A DNA stretch of 64,000 nucleotides from Arthrobacter sp. PM3 (GTDB lineage Bacteria; Actinomycetota; Actinomycetes; Actinomycetales; Micrococcaceae). Below are positions 32,404-40,564 of the stretch, piece by piece (the first letter of the stretch is position 1; the number at the start of each line of letters is the position of its first letter). The stretch spans positions 3,508,020 through 3,572,019 of the forward strand of contig NZ_CP022314.1 in the NCBI RefSeq assembly GCF_003352915.1, read 5' to 3'. The notes below the pieces were generated by a model. The model was not told where the DNA came from. It saw nothing but the letters and a program-made list of their open reading frames with translations, and searched no databases. The position numbers were made by a program, and so were the translations under genes.

Positions 32404-33696
32404 ATGGCTGCAAACTCCGTCACCGTCCGGATGTACGACGTCGGCTTCGGCGACGCCTTCCTGGTCACCGTCAGGCAGGATGACTTGGCCTGGCGAATGC
32501 TGGTGGACTGCGGCGTCCACAGCCTGGGCAAGGCGCGGCCCCTCCTCGACGTCGTGCGTGCGATCATCGCCGACCTCACCGAGGCGGCTGCCCCGGGAAC
32601 CCCGCCGGCCCTCGACGTGGTGGTGGCAACACACCACCATGCCGACCACATCACCGGGTTCGCCTACGACGACTGGACTGCGGTCCGGGTCGGCGAAGTC
32701 TGGGTGTCGTTTGTCGAAGACGACGCCGATGAGGACGCCGTAGTGCTGAAGAACGGGCTGACCCGTGCGGCACGCAACCTGAACACGCTGGTCGGACGCG
32801 CCGCGATGACGCCAGGCGATGAAACGCGGACCCTCGCGCTGGGCCTGGCCGGGGCCCTCGCCGTGAATTCGCTCGGCAACGAGGACGCCATGGACCGGTT
32901 GCTGGGGCGCAACGGCAAACACTTCCTCAACGTCCCGGCGATCCGCTACCTCCCGGAGAAGTTCGCCCTGCTCAACGTCATCCGAACGCCGCTGCCGGGG
33001 GTCACTGTGCATGTCCTGGGACCGTCGCGCGATCCTGGTCAGCTTGCCCGGATGAACCCGCCCCAGTCCGCCCGGTGGCTTGCCCTCCAGGAGGCCCTGG
33101 CCGCCGGGCCCGACGGCGGTCCCGCTTCCGGCCCGGCGCCCGTCGGGCCCCTCTTCGACGAGATCTACAGCGTCAGCCCCGACGAAGCCGGCCAGGTGAT
33201 CGGAATCGAACTCCTTAGCACCTTGGCAAGCCTGGACTTGGGCACCCTGGCGGACGACGCCGTCGAAATTCTGGCCGCGGCGTCGATCCTGGAACGCTCG
33301 GTCAACAACACCAGCATCTTCTTCGTACTCGACGTCGACGGCACCAGGCTGGTCTTCGTGGGCGACTCGCAGCAAGGCGCCTGGGACCATGTGCTCCAGG
33401 ACCCTGCCGCCCGCGCCCTGGTCTCGGACCCGGCCTTCTACAAAGTCGGCCATCACGGCTCACACAACGCCACCCCGCGCGACTATGTCACCCACGCGCT
33501 CGGCAACCAGGGTGCCTACGCCATGCTCCCGTACGGGAAAGTCGAGCAGTGGGGAGACATCCCAAACGAGCACCTGCTGACCGCCCTGGCCGGCATGAAC
33601 GCCCGGATCGTCAGGGCCGACGCTCCCGTCGCCGACGCCCGGGTCCGGGTGGGACCGGGAAACCTCTGGAGCGAAATCACGTTCCCCGCACCCTGA
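32404..33696 (+). CDS. MBL-fold metallo-hydrolase (ComEC/Rec2-like)
   Basis: This 430-residue protein has the dinuclear metal motif ATHHHADHITG (H77, H79, D81, H82) and downstream metal-site elements VFVGDSQQGAW and KVGHHGSHNATP, the latter typical of the ComEC-type MBL domain. The opening VRMYDVGFGDAFLVTV matches the strand-plus-GDA pattern of the same group. No membrane part is present, so it is a soluble hydrolase, possibly of nucleic acid, cyclic nucleotide or phosphoester. The insert at about 95-300 is unusually long. It is the third gene of the cassette. Confidence 0.87.
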   Translation: MAANSVTVRMYDVGFGDAFLVTVRQDDLAWRMLVDCGVHSLGKARPLLDVVRAIIADLTEAAAPGTPPALDVVVATHHHADHITGFAYDDWTAVRVGEVWVSFVEDDADEDAVVLKNGLTRAARNLNTLVGRAAMTPGDETRTLALGLAGALAVNSLGNEDAMDRLLGRNGKHFLNVPAIRYLPEKFALLNVIRTPLPGVTVHVLGPSRDPGQLARMNPPQSARWLALQEALAAGPDGGPASGPAPVGPLFDEIYSVSPDEAGQVIGIELLSTLASLDLGTLADDAVEILAAASILERSVNNTSIFFVLDVDGTRLVFVGDSQQGAWDHVLQDPAARALVSDPAFYKVGHHGSHNATPRDYVTHALGNQGAYAMLPYGKVEQWGDIPNEHLLTALAGMNARIVRADAPVADARVRVGPGNLWSEITFPAP

Positions 33697-33731
33697 CCGC
33701 AGGGCCGTTGACGCCGCAGGTGCCGCGGCCG

Positions 33732-34577
33732 TCAGTCCTCCGCCAGGGTACGGATGTCATCGGCCGGGGCTGTCCGGAAGCCCAGGTTCCGGGACACGGC
33801 CCTGGCCGTGGCCATCACGGCAGGGGCCAGGACATTGGGCGGGGTGGTCCCGTCCGGCACCACGATCGACAACGCGGCCGCCACAGTGCCCTGGGCATCA
33901 AAAACCGGGGCGGCGACCGAAACCGTCAGCGAGGGCGCGGAGCGGCGGATCATGGCGACACCGGTCCGGTGGACGTCGGAGAGGGTGCGCCGCAACTGGC
34001 CTTCGGGCATGGCCGCCACACCGGGCTCGGCTTCCGCCGGTTCCTTCAGTATCTTCTCCTGGAACGCGGCGCCGGCACCGGCCAGCAGCACCAGGCCGAC
34101 GGCGGTGGACCGCAACGGGAGCCGCCCGCCCACCCGGTAGGCCACCTCCGTGGCCTGCTTGGACGACAGCCGCTCGATCAGGACCGCCTCTTCCTTGTCC
34201 CGCACCGCCAGCAGGACGTGATGCCGGGTGACCTCGAACAGGTCCTCCAGGTAGGGCAGGGCGATGTCGCGGATGCCGTGTCCCCGCGGGCAGAGGGACG
34301 CGATCTCCCACAGCCGCACGCCCACGACGTACCGGCCGTCATCGAGCCGCTCCAGGGCGCCCCAGGCAACCAGCCGGGCGATGAGCCGCAGCGCCGTCGG
34401 GGCCGGCATGCCGGCGTAACGGGCCATTTCGGACAGCGTCAAGGCCCGGCGGCGGTCCGTGAAGACGGCGAGCAGGCTCAGGGCCCGGTCGATCACCGGC
34501 TCGCCCTGTTTGGGGCGCTTGCCGCGCGCGGCGGCTGGTGTTTCGGGACCGGAAAGCGTGTCCTCGGGTGCCGTCAT
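33732..34577 (-). CDS. IclR-family transcriptional regulator
   Basis: This 281-residue protein has an N-terminal winged helix (about 28-90; VIDRALSLLAVFTDRRRALTLSEMARYAG and TALRLIARLVAWG) and an IclR effector-binding GAF-like domain (about 105-270; RHHVLLAVRDKEEAVLIERL, GRLPLRSTAVGLVLLAG, SVAAPVFDAQGTVAAALSI). It is divergent from the ABC importer operon, and a 15-bp operator-like sequence lies between them and recurs twice in the island. It is the likely master regulator of flavonoid-glycoside catabolism here, probably responding to an aromatic intermediate. Confidence 0.92.
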   Translation of the reverse strand: MTAPEDTLSGPETPAAARGKRPKQGEPVIDRALSLLAVFTDRRRALTLSEMARYAGMPAPTALRLIARLVAWGALERLDDGRYVVGVRLWEIASLCPRGHGIRDIALPYLEDLFEVTRHHVLLAVRDKEEAVLIERLSSKQATEVAYRVGGRLPLRSTAVGLVLLAGAGAAFQEKILKEPAEAEPGVAAMPEGQLRRTLSDVHRTGVAMIRRSAPSLTVSVAAPVFDAQGTVAAALSIVVPDGTTPPNVLAPAVMATARAVSRNLGFRTAPADDIRTLAED

Positions 34578-34625
34578 TCGTGTTGTGTCCTTACTTTGCC
34601 GCCAGTGACCTTCACCACAATAGTG

Positions 34626-34640
34626 TTCCAACCATTGAAA
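34626..34640. promoter_or_regulatory. IclR operator candidate, site 1
   Basis: TTCCAACCATTGAAA lies between the IclR gene and the divergent importer operon, 121 bases before the binding-protein ATG and 49 from the regulator ATG. It is an imperfect palindrome (TTCCAA.../...TTGAAA). Near-identical copies stand at 45213-45227 and 51348-51362, giving the consensus TTCCAAYSRWTGAAA. Confidence 0.7.
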
Positions 34641-34760
34641 TTCTCGTGTGACGGGACTGCGTCTGCCCACGACTCTTGATGAAGCCGGTCCCCGCTCTAC
34701 CGGACCCCAGCCAGATGTCGAAAATCCCGTTGTTTTAGAGAGAATGCGAAGGCGCACCAC

Positions 34761-36317
34761 ATGAAAGTTCTGAACCCCACTGCCCGACGGAGCGCGGCCG
34801 TTTTGGCCGGTGTCCTGCTGCTTAGCTCCGTGACTGCCTGCGGCGGTTCCGGCCAGGCGGCCTCCGCCGCGGACAAGAGCACCCTCACCATCGGCGTCGA
34901 GAGTGACAGCGCGTCCTTTGGTTTCGACCCCTTGCGGGTCTCGGACGCTCAGCGGCAGTTCTTCGAGGGCCTCTACGAGAACCTTATGACCCTCCGGCCG
35001 GATGGTTCGGTGGGGCCGGGCCTGGCCACCGGGTTCAGCTACAACGCCGACAACACCGTCCTGACGCTGACACTCAAGCAAGGCGTCACCTTCACGGACG
35101 GCTCCACCCTGGACGCGGCACTCGTCAAGGCCAACCTGGACCGCCGCACCGATCCTGCCCTCTCGGCCTACTCGGCGATCGCCAAGGGCGGCGCCCAGGA
35201 AGTGACGTCCGTGGACGTGGTCAGCCCCACCCAGGTGTCCCTGACCTTCGCCACGGCGCAGCCCGGCTTCGAGAAAAACCTGGCCTCCACACTGGGCATG
35301 ATCGTCGGTAAGGCCGGCGCAGCCGACACGGCGAGCCTCGCCGCCACGCCGGACGGGTCCGGTCCGTACACCCTGGACACGGGGAGCACCGTGAAGGGCA
35401 ACAAGTACGTCCTGCAAAAGAATGACAAGAGCACGGACGCCGCGAAGTACCCGTACAGCAAGATCGTCTTCAGCGTCATCCAGGACCCGCAGGCCCGCGC
35501 CAACGCCCTCGTCTCCGGCCAGGTGGACGTCGCCCAGCTGACGTCACCGACCGTTGACTTCGCCAAATCCAAGGGCGCGGGCGTCTCCCAGATCGGCGGC
35601 ACCATCCAGACCATGATCTCCTTCGACAAGACCGGCAAGACCGCGCCCGCGTTCGCCAGCGAAAAAGTCCGCCAGGCCATCCAGTACGCCATCAACCGCC
35701 AGGCCCTGGTCGACGCCCTGCACAAGGGCGACATCCCGGCCTGGAACGCTCTTCCCAAGGATTCGGCCGGCTTCACCCAAGAACTGAACACCAGGTTCGC
35801 CTACGATCCCGCCAAGGCCAAGAGCCTGCTGGCCGAGGCGGGCTACGCTAACGGCTTCGAATTCACCATCGTCGCGAGCGCCACCACGCAGACCGACCTC
35901 CAGGCCGTCCAGAAGGATCTCGCCGCCGTCGGCATCACCATGAAGGTCAAGATGGCCACCTCCACCGACGAGGCGTTCGCCGCCGTCGCCACCACCCCGC
36001 TGGGCTACGCGCCGCTGGGCTGGGACAACCCGGTGGGACTGATGTACGGTGCCATCCTCAATGGCTTCACCAACGTCCAAAAGGCCACGGACGACCAGCT
36101 CAGTGCCGCCACCGGCGAGGTCGCCGCCGCCAAGGACGATGCCGCCCGGAAAGCCGCGCTCACCAAGCTCAACACCCGGCTCGTCGAATCCGGCTGGATG
36201 ATCCCGCTCTTCGAATCCCTCACCAGCCAGGGCTACAACACCAAGAAGGTCAAGCCGGTGGAGTTCGCCGGCAGCAACGTGTACCCGCTGCTCTCGTCCT
36301 ACGCCCCGGCCAACTGA
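34761..36317 (+). CDS. ABC-transporter substrate-binding lipoprotein (family 5)
   Basis: This 518-residue protein has a signal peptide with lipobox (SVTACG; cysteine about residue 27) and the SBP_bac_5 fold: FFEGLYENLMTLRPDGSVGPGLATG near 73-95, the TLKQGVTFTDGS stretch near 110-125 and VRQAIQYAINRQALVDALHKGD near 305-325. It captures substrate on the cell surface for the permeases encoded next. Family 5 proteins bind peptides, nickel or oligosaccharides and glycosides; linkage with an alpha-L-rhamnosidase suggests a rhamnosylated aromatic. It opens the importer operon. Confidence 0.93.
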   Translation: MKVLNPTARRSAAVLAGVLLLSSVTACGGSGQAASAADKSTLTIGVESDSASFGFDPLRVSDAQRQFFEGLYENLMTLRPDGSVGPGLATGFSYNADNTVLTLTLKQGVTFTDGSTLDAALVKANLDRRTDPALSAYSAIAKGGAQEVTSVDVVSPTQVSLTFATAQPGFEKNLASTLGMIVGKAGAADTASLAATPDGSGPYTLDTGSTVKGNKYVLQKNDKSTDAAKYPYSKIVFSVIQDPQARANALVSGQVDVAQLTSPTVDFAKSKGAGVSQIGGTIQTMISFDKTGKTAPAFASEKVRQAIQYAINRQALVDALHKGDIPAWNALPKDSAGFTQELNTRFAYDPAKAKSLLAEAGYANGFEFTIVASATTQTDLQAVQKDLAAVGITMKVKMATSTDEAFAAVATTPLGYAPLGWDNPVGLMYGAILNGFTNVQKATDDQLSAATGEVAAAKDDAARKAALTKLNTRLVESGWMIPLFESLTSQGYNTKKVKPVEFAGSNVYPLLSSYAPAN

Positions 36318-36327
36318 CCCCCACCCT

Positions 36328-36366
36328 GCCGGCCGGCCTTCACCTTCCAGCCGAAGGCCGGCCGGC
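36328..36366 (+). other. Long intercistronic hairpin after the binding-protein gene
   Basis: GCCGGCCGGCCTTC at 36328-36341 pairs perfectly over 14 bp with its complement at 36353-36366, enclosing an 11-nt loop. It lies between the substrate-binding gene and the first permease gene, with no T-run. Such stems often block 3' exonucleases so that the binding-protein mRNA outlasts the rest of the operon. Confidence 0.7.
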
Positions 36367-36386
36367 CCTGACCGATGGAGGTCATC

Positions 36387-37328
36387 ATGGCGATTTACGT
36401 CGCAAAGCGCCTGCTGATGGCGCTGGCCACCGTGCTGCTGGTTGCGCTCCTGGCGTTCCTGTTGGTGCACGCCATGCCCGGCAGCCCGGGAGCCGTGTCC
36501 CTCGGCGCCGGCGCCACCCAGCAAGCCATTGACGAGGTCAACGGCCGGCTCGGCTGGTCCGATCCGCTTCCCGTCCAGTTCTTCCGCTGGCTCGGCAGCG
36601 CGGCGCAGGGAGACTTCGGGGTGTCGCTGATCGACGGCCGGTCCGTCAGCGCCGACCTCGCCAACAGGCTGCCCGTGACGGCGGCCCTGGCAGCCGGGGC
36701 CACGCTCCTGAGCGCCGTCCTCGGCATCGGTCTTGGCGTGACGGCGGCCGTGCGCGGCGGGCTGGTCGACCGGGCCGTTGGTGCCCTGTGCGGCCTCGCC
36801 GTGGCGCTGCCCGCCTTCTGGATCGGCATCATCTTCGTGTACCTCTTCGCCGTCCAGTCCTCGGTGTTTCCGGCCACCGGCTACGTCCCCTTCGAGGTCT
36901 CGCCCCGGGACTGGGCCCTGTCCCTGGCCCTGCCGGTGATTACCCTGGCCGTGGGCGGGGCGGCTTTCATCGCACGCCAGACCCGCGCGTCCATGCTCGA
37001 GGCGCTGCAGCAGGAACACATCCGGACCCTGCGGGCAACGGCCACCCCGACATGGAAGATCCTGTACGTGCACGCCCTGCGCTACGCCAGCCTGCCGATC
37101 GTGGCCGGCATTGCCCTGCAGTTCATCGGACTGTTCGGCGGCTCCGTGATCGCGGAGCAGTTGTTCGCCATGCCGGGCCTCGGCCAGGCAGTCCAGAGCT
37201 CCGTCAGCACCCACGATGCCCCGTCCGTGCAGGGCGTGGTGGTGGTCGCCACCGTGGTGGTGGTGGCCGTGAACCTGGTGCTGGAGCTCGCCACCAAATT
37301 TCTCGACCCGAAGTTGCGTGCCTCATGA
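36387..37328 (+). CDS. ABC transporter permease, DppB type
   Basis: This 313-residue protein has six transmembrane helices and the binding-protein-dependent permease loop (RQTRASMLEALQQEHIRTLRATA, EAA motif about 200-220). It begins IYVAKRLLMALATVLLVALLAF, as DppB/OppB do, and carries the DFGVSL element in the first external loop. The ATG at 36387 was chosen because GGAGGT lies 6 bases upstream (an ATG at 36375 is in the ribosome site itself). Its stop overlaps the next start (ATGA). It forms the channel with the permease half of the next protein. Confidence 0.93.
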   Translation: MAIYVAKRLLMALATVLLVALLAFLLVHAMPGSPGAVSLGAGATQQAIDEVNGRLGWSDPLPVQFFRWLGSAAQGDFGVSLIDGRSVSADLANRLPVTAALAAGATLLSAVLGIGLGVTAAVRGGLVDRAVGALCGLAVALPAFWIGIIFVYLFAVQSSVFPATGYVPFEVSPRDWALSLALPVITLAVGGAAFIARQTRASMLEALQQEHIRTLRATATPTWKILYVHALRYASLPIVAGIALQFIGLFGGSVIAEQLFAMPGLGQAVQSSVSTHDAPSVQGVVVVATVVVVAVNLVLELATKFLDPKLRAS

Positions 37329-39484
37329 TCCCTCCCGCCGCCCCCGCCTCAACGGCGCCCCCCACGATCCCTGCCGCCGCGGAGGGCCCCGGCGAGGGCC
37401 CCGGCGCGGATGCCGGCACCGCCGCCGGCCCCGGCCCGGGCCGCTCCGGGCGCGGTCCCAAGACCCGTTCCGCCCGGTTCTCCGCCCGCCGCCTGGCCGG
37501 CTCGCCCGGCGCCCTGGCCGGCGTGCTCTGGCTGGCGGCCCTGGTGGCTGCCTCGCTCACCGCCCGCTGGTGGCTGCCCTACAAGACCGAAGACCAGGAT
37601 TTCACCGCCATCCTGTCCGGGCCCACGGCCGCCCACTGGCTTGGTACCGACGAACTCGGGCGGGACCTGCTCAGCCGCATCTTCGCCGCGGCCGCCGGCA
37701 CCTTGGGGACATCGCTCATCACGGTGATGGTCGGCGTCGGGCTCGGCACCGCCCTGGCTCTGCTGGCTGCCGCCGGACCACGGACCGAAGGGCCGATCAG
37801 CCGCGTCACAGAGATCATGATGTCCCTGCCCGGCACCGTCATCATCCTGGCCGTCATCGGCGCCGTCGGAACCAACATTCCCGTCATCATGGCAATCCTG
37901 GGCGTGCTGATCTCTGCCGGCATCTACCGCGTGATGCTGGGCCAGGCGGCGTCGCTGCAGTCGCAGCTCTACGTCGACGCCGCCAAGGTGGACGGCGTGG
38001 GTCCCCTCGCCATCAGCCTTCGCCACGTCCTGCCCGGCCTGGCCACCACGATCGTGGTGCAGTCCGCCCTGATCTTCGCGGTGGGCATGCTGATCCAGGC
38101 CGGCCTGGCCTTCATCGGGTTCGGCCCACCCATCCCGGAACCCAGCTGGGGCGGCATGATCCAGAGCGCATCCCAGCACATCTACGACGCCCCGTGGCTC
38201 ATGGTTCCCACCGGCGCGGTCCTGGCCCTGACGGTCCTGGCGGCCAACGCGATCGGCAATGCCCTGGGCACGTCGCCGAACGCGGCCGCCTCCCACCTTC
38301 CCCCGGCTGCCGAGCGCCGACGCCGCGCCGCGCGCTCCGCATCCTCATCCACCGTCCCGGCGGCGGCAGCGGAAGCCCCGGCCACTCCGGGCCACCTCAG
38401 CGTCCGCGGCCTGTCGGTGGGGGTCGACGGCGGCACTCCGCTGGTCACGGACGTTTCCTTCGACGTCGCGCAGGGCACCGTGCTCGGGCTCGTGGGCGAA
38501 TCGGGCTGCGGCAAGACCATGACGGCACTGTCCCTGCCCGGTCTGCTGCCCTCCGGCGTCTCGGTCACGGGAGGCCGGATCCTGTGGGACGGCCGCGACC
38601 TCGCGGGTGCCGCCGAAAACGCCATGGCCGGCATCCGGGGCCGGGACATTGCGCTGATCTCCCAGGAACCCATGCGGGCCTTGGACCCGATGTTCACGAT
38701 CGGCTACCAGCTCATCTCCACCGTGCGGCGCTTGCGGAACACCGGAAAAGCCGAAGCCCGGTCCGAGGCGCTGAGCCTGCTCGAGAAGGTGGGCATCGTG
38801 GACGCCACGCGCATCCTCGCCACCTACCCCCACCAGATATCCGGCGGCATGGCCCAGCGCGTGGCCATCGCCCTGGCGCTGGCCGGGCGTCCCAGGTTGC
38901 TCGTCGCGGACGAGCCCACCACGGCACTGGATGTGACAGTGCAGGCCGAAATCCTGTCGCTGCTGCGGGCCCTGGTCCGGGACACCGGCATGTCCGTGGT
39001 GATGGTGACCCACGACCTCGGCGTGGTGGCGGACATCTGTGACAGCGTCGCCGTCATGTATGCAGGACAGGTCGTGGAAAGCGGCCGGACCGCCAGCATC
39101 CTGGACAACCCGCGGCACCCCTATACCCTGGCGCTTCTGGCCGCTGACCCGCACGCCGCGACCGCCGGCGGCATGCCCGGCCGCCTGGCCACCATCAGCG
39201 GCCAGGTTCCCCAGCCCAAGGACTGGCCGGGCGGCTGCCGGTTCGCGGCACGCTGCCAGTTCGCCGGCTCCGCCTGCGTGGAACCGGTCCCGCTGGTGCC
39301 CTCCGGCTCTGAAAACGGCGAGGTGCGCTGCGTCAAAGCGGACGAACTGGCCGTCGAAGGCCTCGCCTGGGTGGCCACCGACGTGCCCGCGCACCAGGCA
39401 TCCGGGCCGCGTGAGGTCGCCAGGACAGCTGAGAAGGACACGCCATGTGCGACGGACAAAACGATCGAGAGGGACAGGGCATGA
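37325..39484 (+). CDS. Fused ABC permease (DppC) and ATPase (DppD)
   Basis: This 719-residue protein joins two normally separate subunits. Residues about 50-315 form a DppC permease after a Pro/Gly-rich tail (1-50): [15 protein letters not shown], the EAA loop around 215-235 and [19 protein letters not shown] 45-residue Ala-rich linker leads to a DppD ATPase (about 360-700): Walker A GESGCGKT (392-399), Q-loop SQEPMRAL, signature ISGGMAQR (about 502), Walker [10 protein letters not shown]-loop THD, and the C-terminal oligopeptide domain with [11 protein letters not shown]...C cysteines. Both parts look functional. Start and stop overlap the neighbours. Confidence 0.93.
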   Translation: MIPPAAPASTAPPTIPAAAEGPGEGPGADAGTAAGPGPGRSGRGPKTRSARFSARRLAGSPGALAGVLWLAALVAASLTARWWLPYKTEDQDFTAILSGPTAAHWLGTDELGRDLLSRIFAAAAGTLGTSLITVMVGVGLGTALALLAAAGPRTEGPISRVTEIMMSLPGTVIILAVIGAVGTNIPVIMAILGVLISAGIYRVMLGQAASLQSQLYVDAAKVDGVGPLAISLRHVLPGLATTIVVQSALIFAVGMLIQAGLAFIGFGPPIPEPSWGGMIQSASQHIYDAPWLMVPTGAVLALTVLAANAIGNALGTSPNAAASHLPPAAERRRRAARSASSSTVPAAAAEAPATPGHLSVRGLSVGVDGGTPLVTDVSFDVAQGTVLGLVGESGCGKTMTALSLPGLLPSGVSVTGGRILWDGRDLAGAAENAMAGIRGRDIALISQEPMRALDPMFTIGYQLISTVRRLRNTGKAEARSEALSLLEKVGIVDATRILATYPHQISGGMAQRVAIALALAGRPRLLVADEPTTALDVTVQAEILSLLRALVRDTGMSVVMVTHDLGVVADICDSVAVMYAGQVVESGRTASILDNPRHPYTLALLAADPHAATAGGMPGRLATISGQVPQPKDWPGGCRFAARCQFAGSACVEPVPLVPSGSENGEVRCVKADELAVEGLAWVATDVPAHQASGPREVARTAEKDTPCATDKTIERDRA

Positions 39485-40488
39485 GCATCGACACTTCGCC
39501 AGGGCAGGACGGAACGGCGCAGGTTCCCGGCCGGCCGCTTCTGGAAGTGGCGGACCTGGTGGTCCGGTACGGCAGGGGCCGGAAGGCCGCCGCGGCGCCG
39601 CCGGCCGTGGACGGTGTGAGCTTCGGCATCCTGCCCGGCGAAACCGTGGGCCTGGTGGGGGAGTCCGGCTCCGGCAAGTCGACCATCGGGAAGGCCATTC
39701 TTGGCCTGGAGAAGTGCAGCGCGGGTTCGGTCCGGTACAACGGAACCGACATCACCCACGCCGGCGCGGCCCGGCGCCGGGAACTGGGCGGGGAATTGCG
39801 CGCCGTGTTCCAGGATCCGAACTCGTCCCTGAACCCCCGGCAGAGCATCGGCGCGTCCCTGGCCGAACCGCTGCGGATCCGCGGCGTGGCCGCCGGGGAC
39901 GCCCGGCGGCGTGCCGCGGACATGCTGGCAAGGGTGGGCCTGCCCCGCGAGGCCGTTGACCGCCATCCGGCCCAGTTTTCCGGCGGGCAGCGGCAACGGA
40001 TCGCGGTTGCCCGGGCCCTGATCTGCGAACCGAAGCTCGTGGTCTGCGATGAAGCGGTCAGTGCACTGGACCTCTCCACCCAGGCCCAGGTGCTAAACCT
40101 TCTGGCCGACCTCCGCGACGAACGGGGGCTGAGCTACCTGTTCATCGCCCACGACATCTCCGTGGTCCGGTTCCTCGCCCAGCGGGTGGTGGTCCTGTAC
40201 CGGGGACAGGTCATGGAATCCGGGCCTGCGGCGGCGGTCACGGAGTCGCCCAAACACCCGTTCACCCAGGCGCTCGTGGCGGCCTCGCCCGTGCCCCGCC
40301 CGGCCGAGCAGGCCGCACGCCGGCACCAACGCGAAGCACTGGGCGTCCGGACCGCGGCCGCCGCGGCCGCCGCCCCCGCTGGCTGCCCCTTCAGCAACAG
40401 GTGCCCCCTGGCCACGGACCTGTGCCGCACCCAACGCCCGGCGCTGCGGACGGCGGGCATGTCCGACGTCGCCTGCCATTACGCGTAA
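39481..40488 (+). CDS. ABC transporter ATP-binding protein, DppF type
   Basis: This 335-residue protein is the second ATPase of the importer: Walker A GESGSGKS (about 61-68), Q-loop FQDPNSSLNPRQSIG, signature FSGGQRQR (about 167), Walker B LVVCDEAVSALD and a C-terminal cysteine-containing oligopeptide/dipeptide domain (GCPFSNRCPLATDLC...). CDEAVSALD is the usual DppF variant. The ATG overlaps the previous stop (ATGA), with an in-frame ATG-like GTG extension upstream rejected. It pairs with the ATPase half of the fusion protein to power uptake. Confidence 0.93.
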   Translation: MSIDTSPGQDGTAQVPGRPLLEVADLVVRYGRGRKAAAAPPAVDGVSFGILPGETVGLVGESGSGKSTIGKAILGLEKCSAGSVRYNGTDITHAGAARRRELGGELRAVFQDPNSSLNPRQSIGASLAEPLRIRGVAAGDARRRAADMLARVGLPREAVDRHPAQFSGGQRQRIAVARALICEPKLVVCDEAVSALDLSTQAQVLNLLADLRDERGLSYLFIAHDISVVRFLAQRVVVLYRGQVMESGPAAAVTESPKHPFTQALVAASPVPRPAEQAARRHQREALGVRTAAAAAAAPAGCPFSNRCPLATDLCRTQRPALRTAGMSDVACHYA

Positions 40489-40564
40489 GCAAGAACTGAA
40501 CCGCCATGACCCTCACACCCCGGTCCGCCACGATGATTGCCCCCGGGCACGACAGGAGACAGCA

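Noticed and set aside
33549..34679. 376-codon plus-strand frame across the IclR gene
   Set aside because: Low-complexity Arg/Gly/Pro/Gln translation opposite a textbook IclR protein.
35544..37214. 556-codon minus-strand frame across the ABC genes
   Set aside because: Gly/Asp/Glu/Arg-rich shadow of the binding-protein and permease genes.
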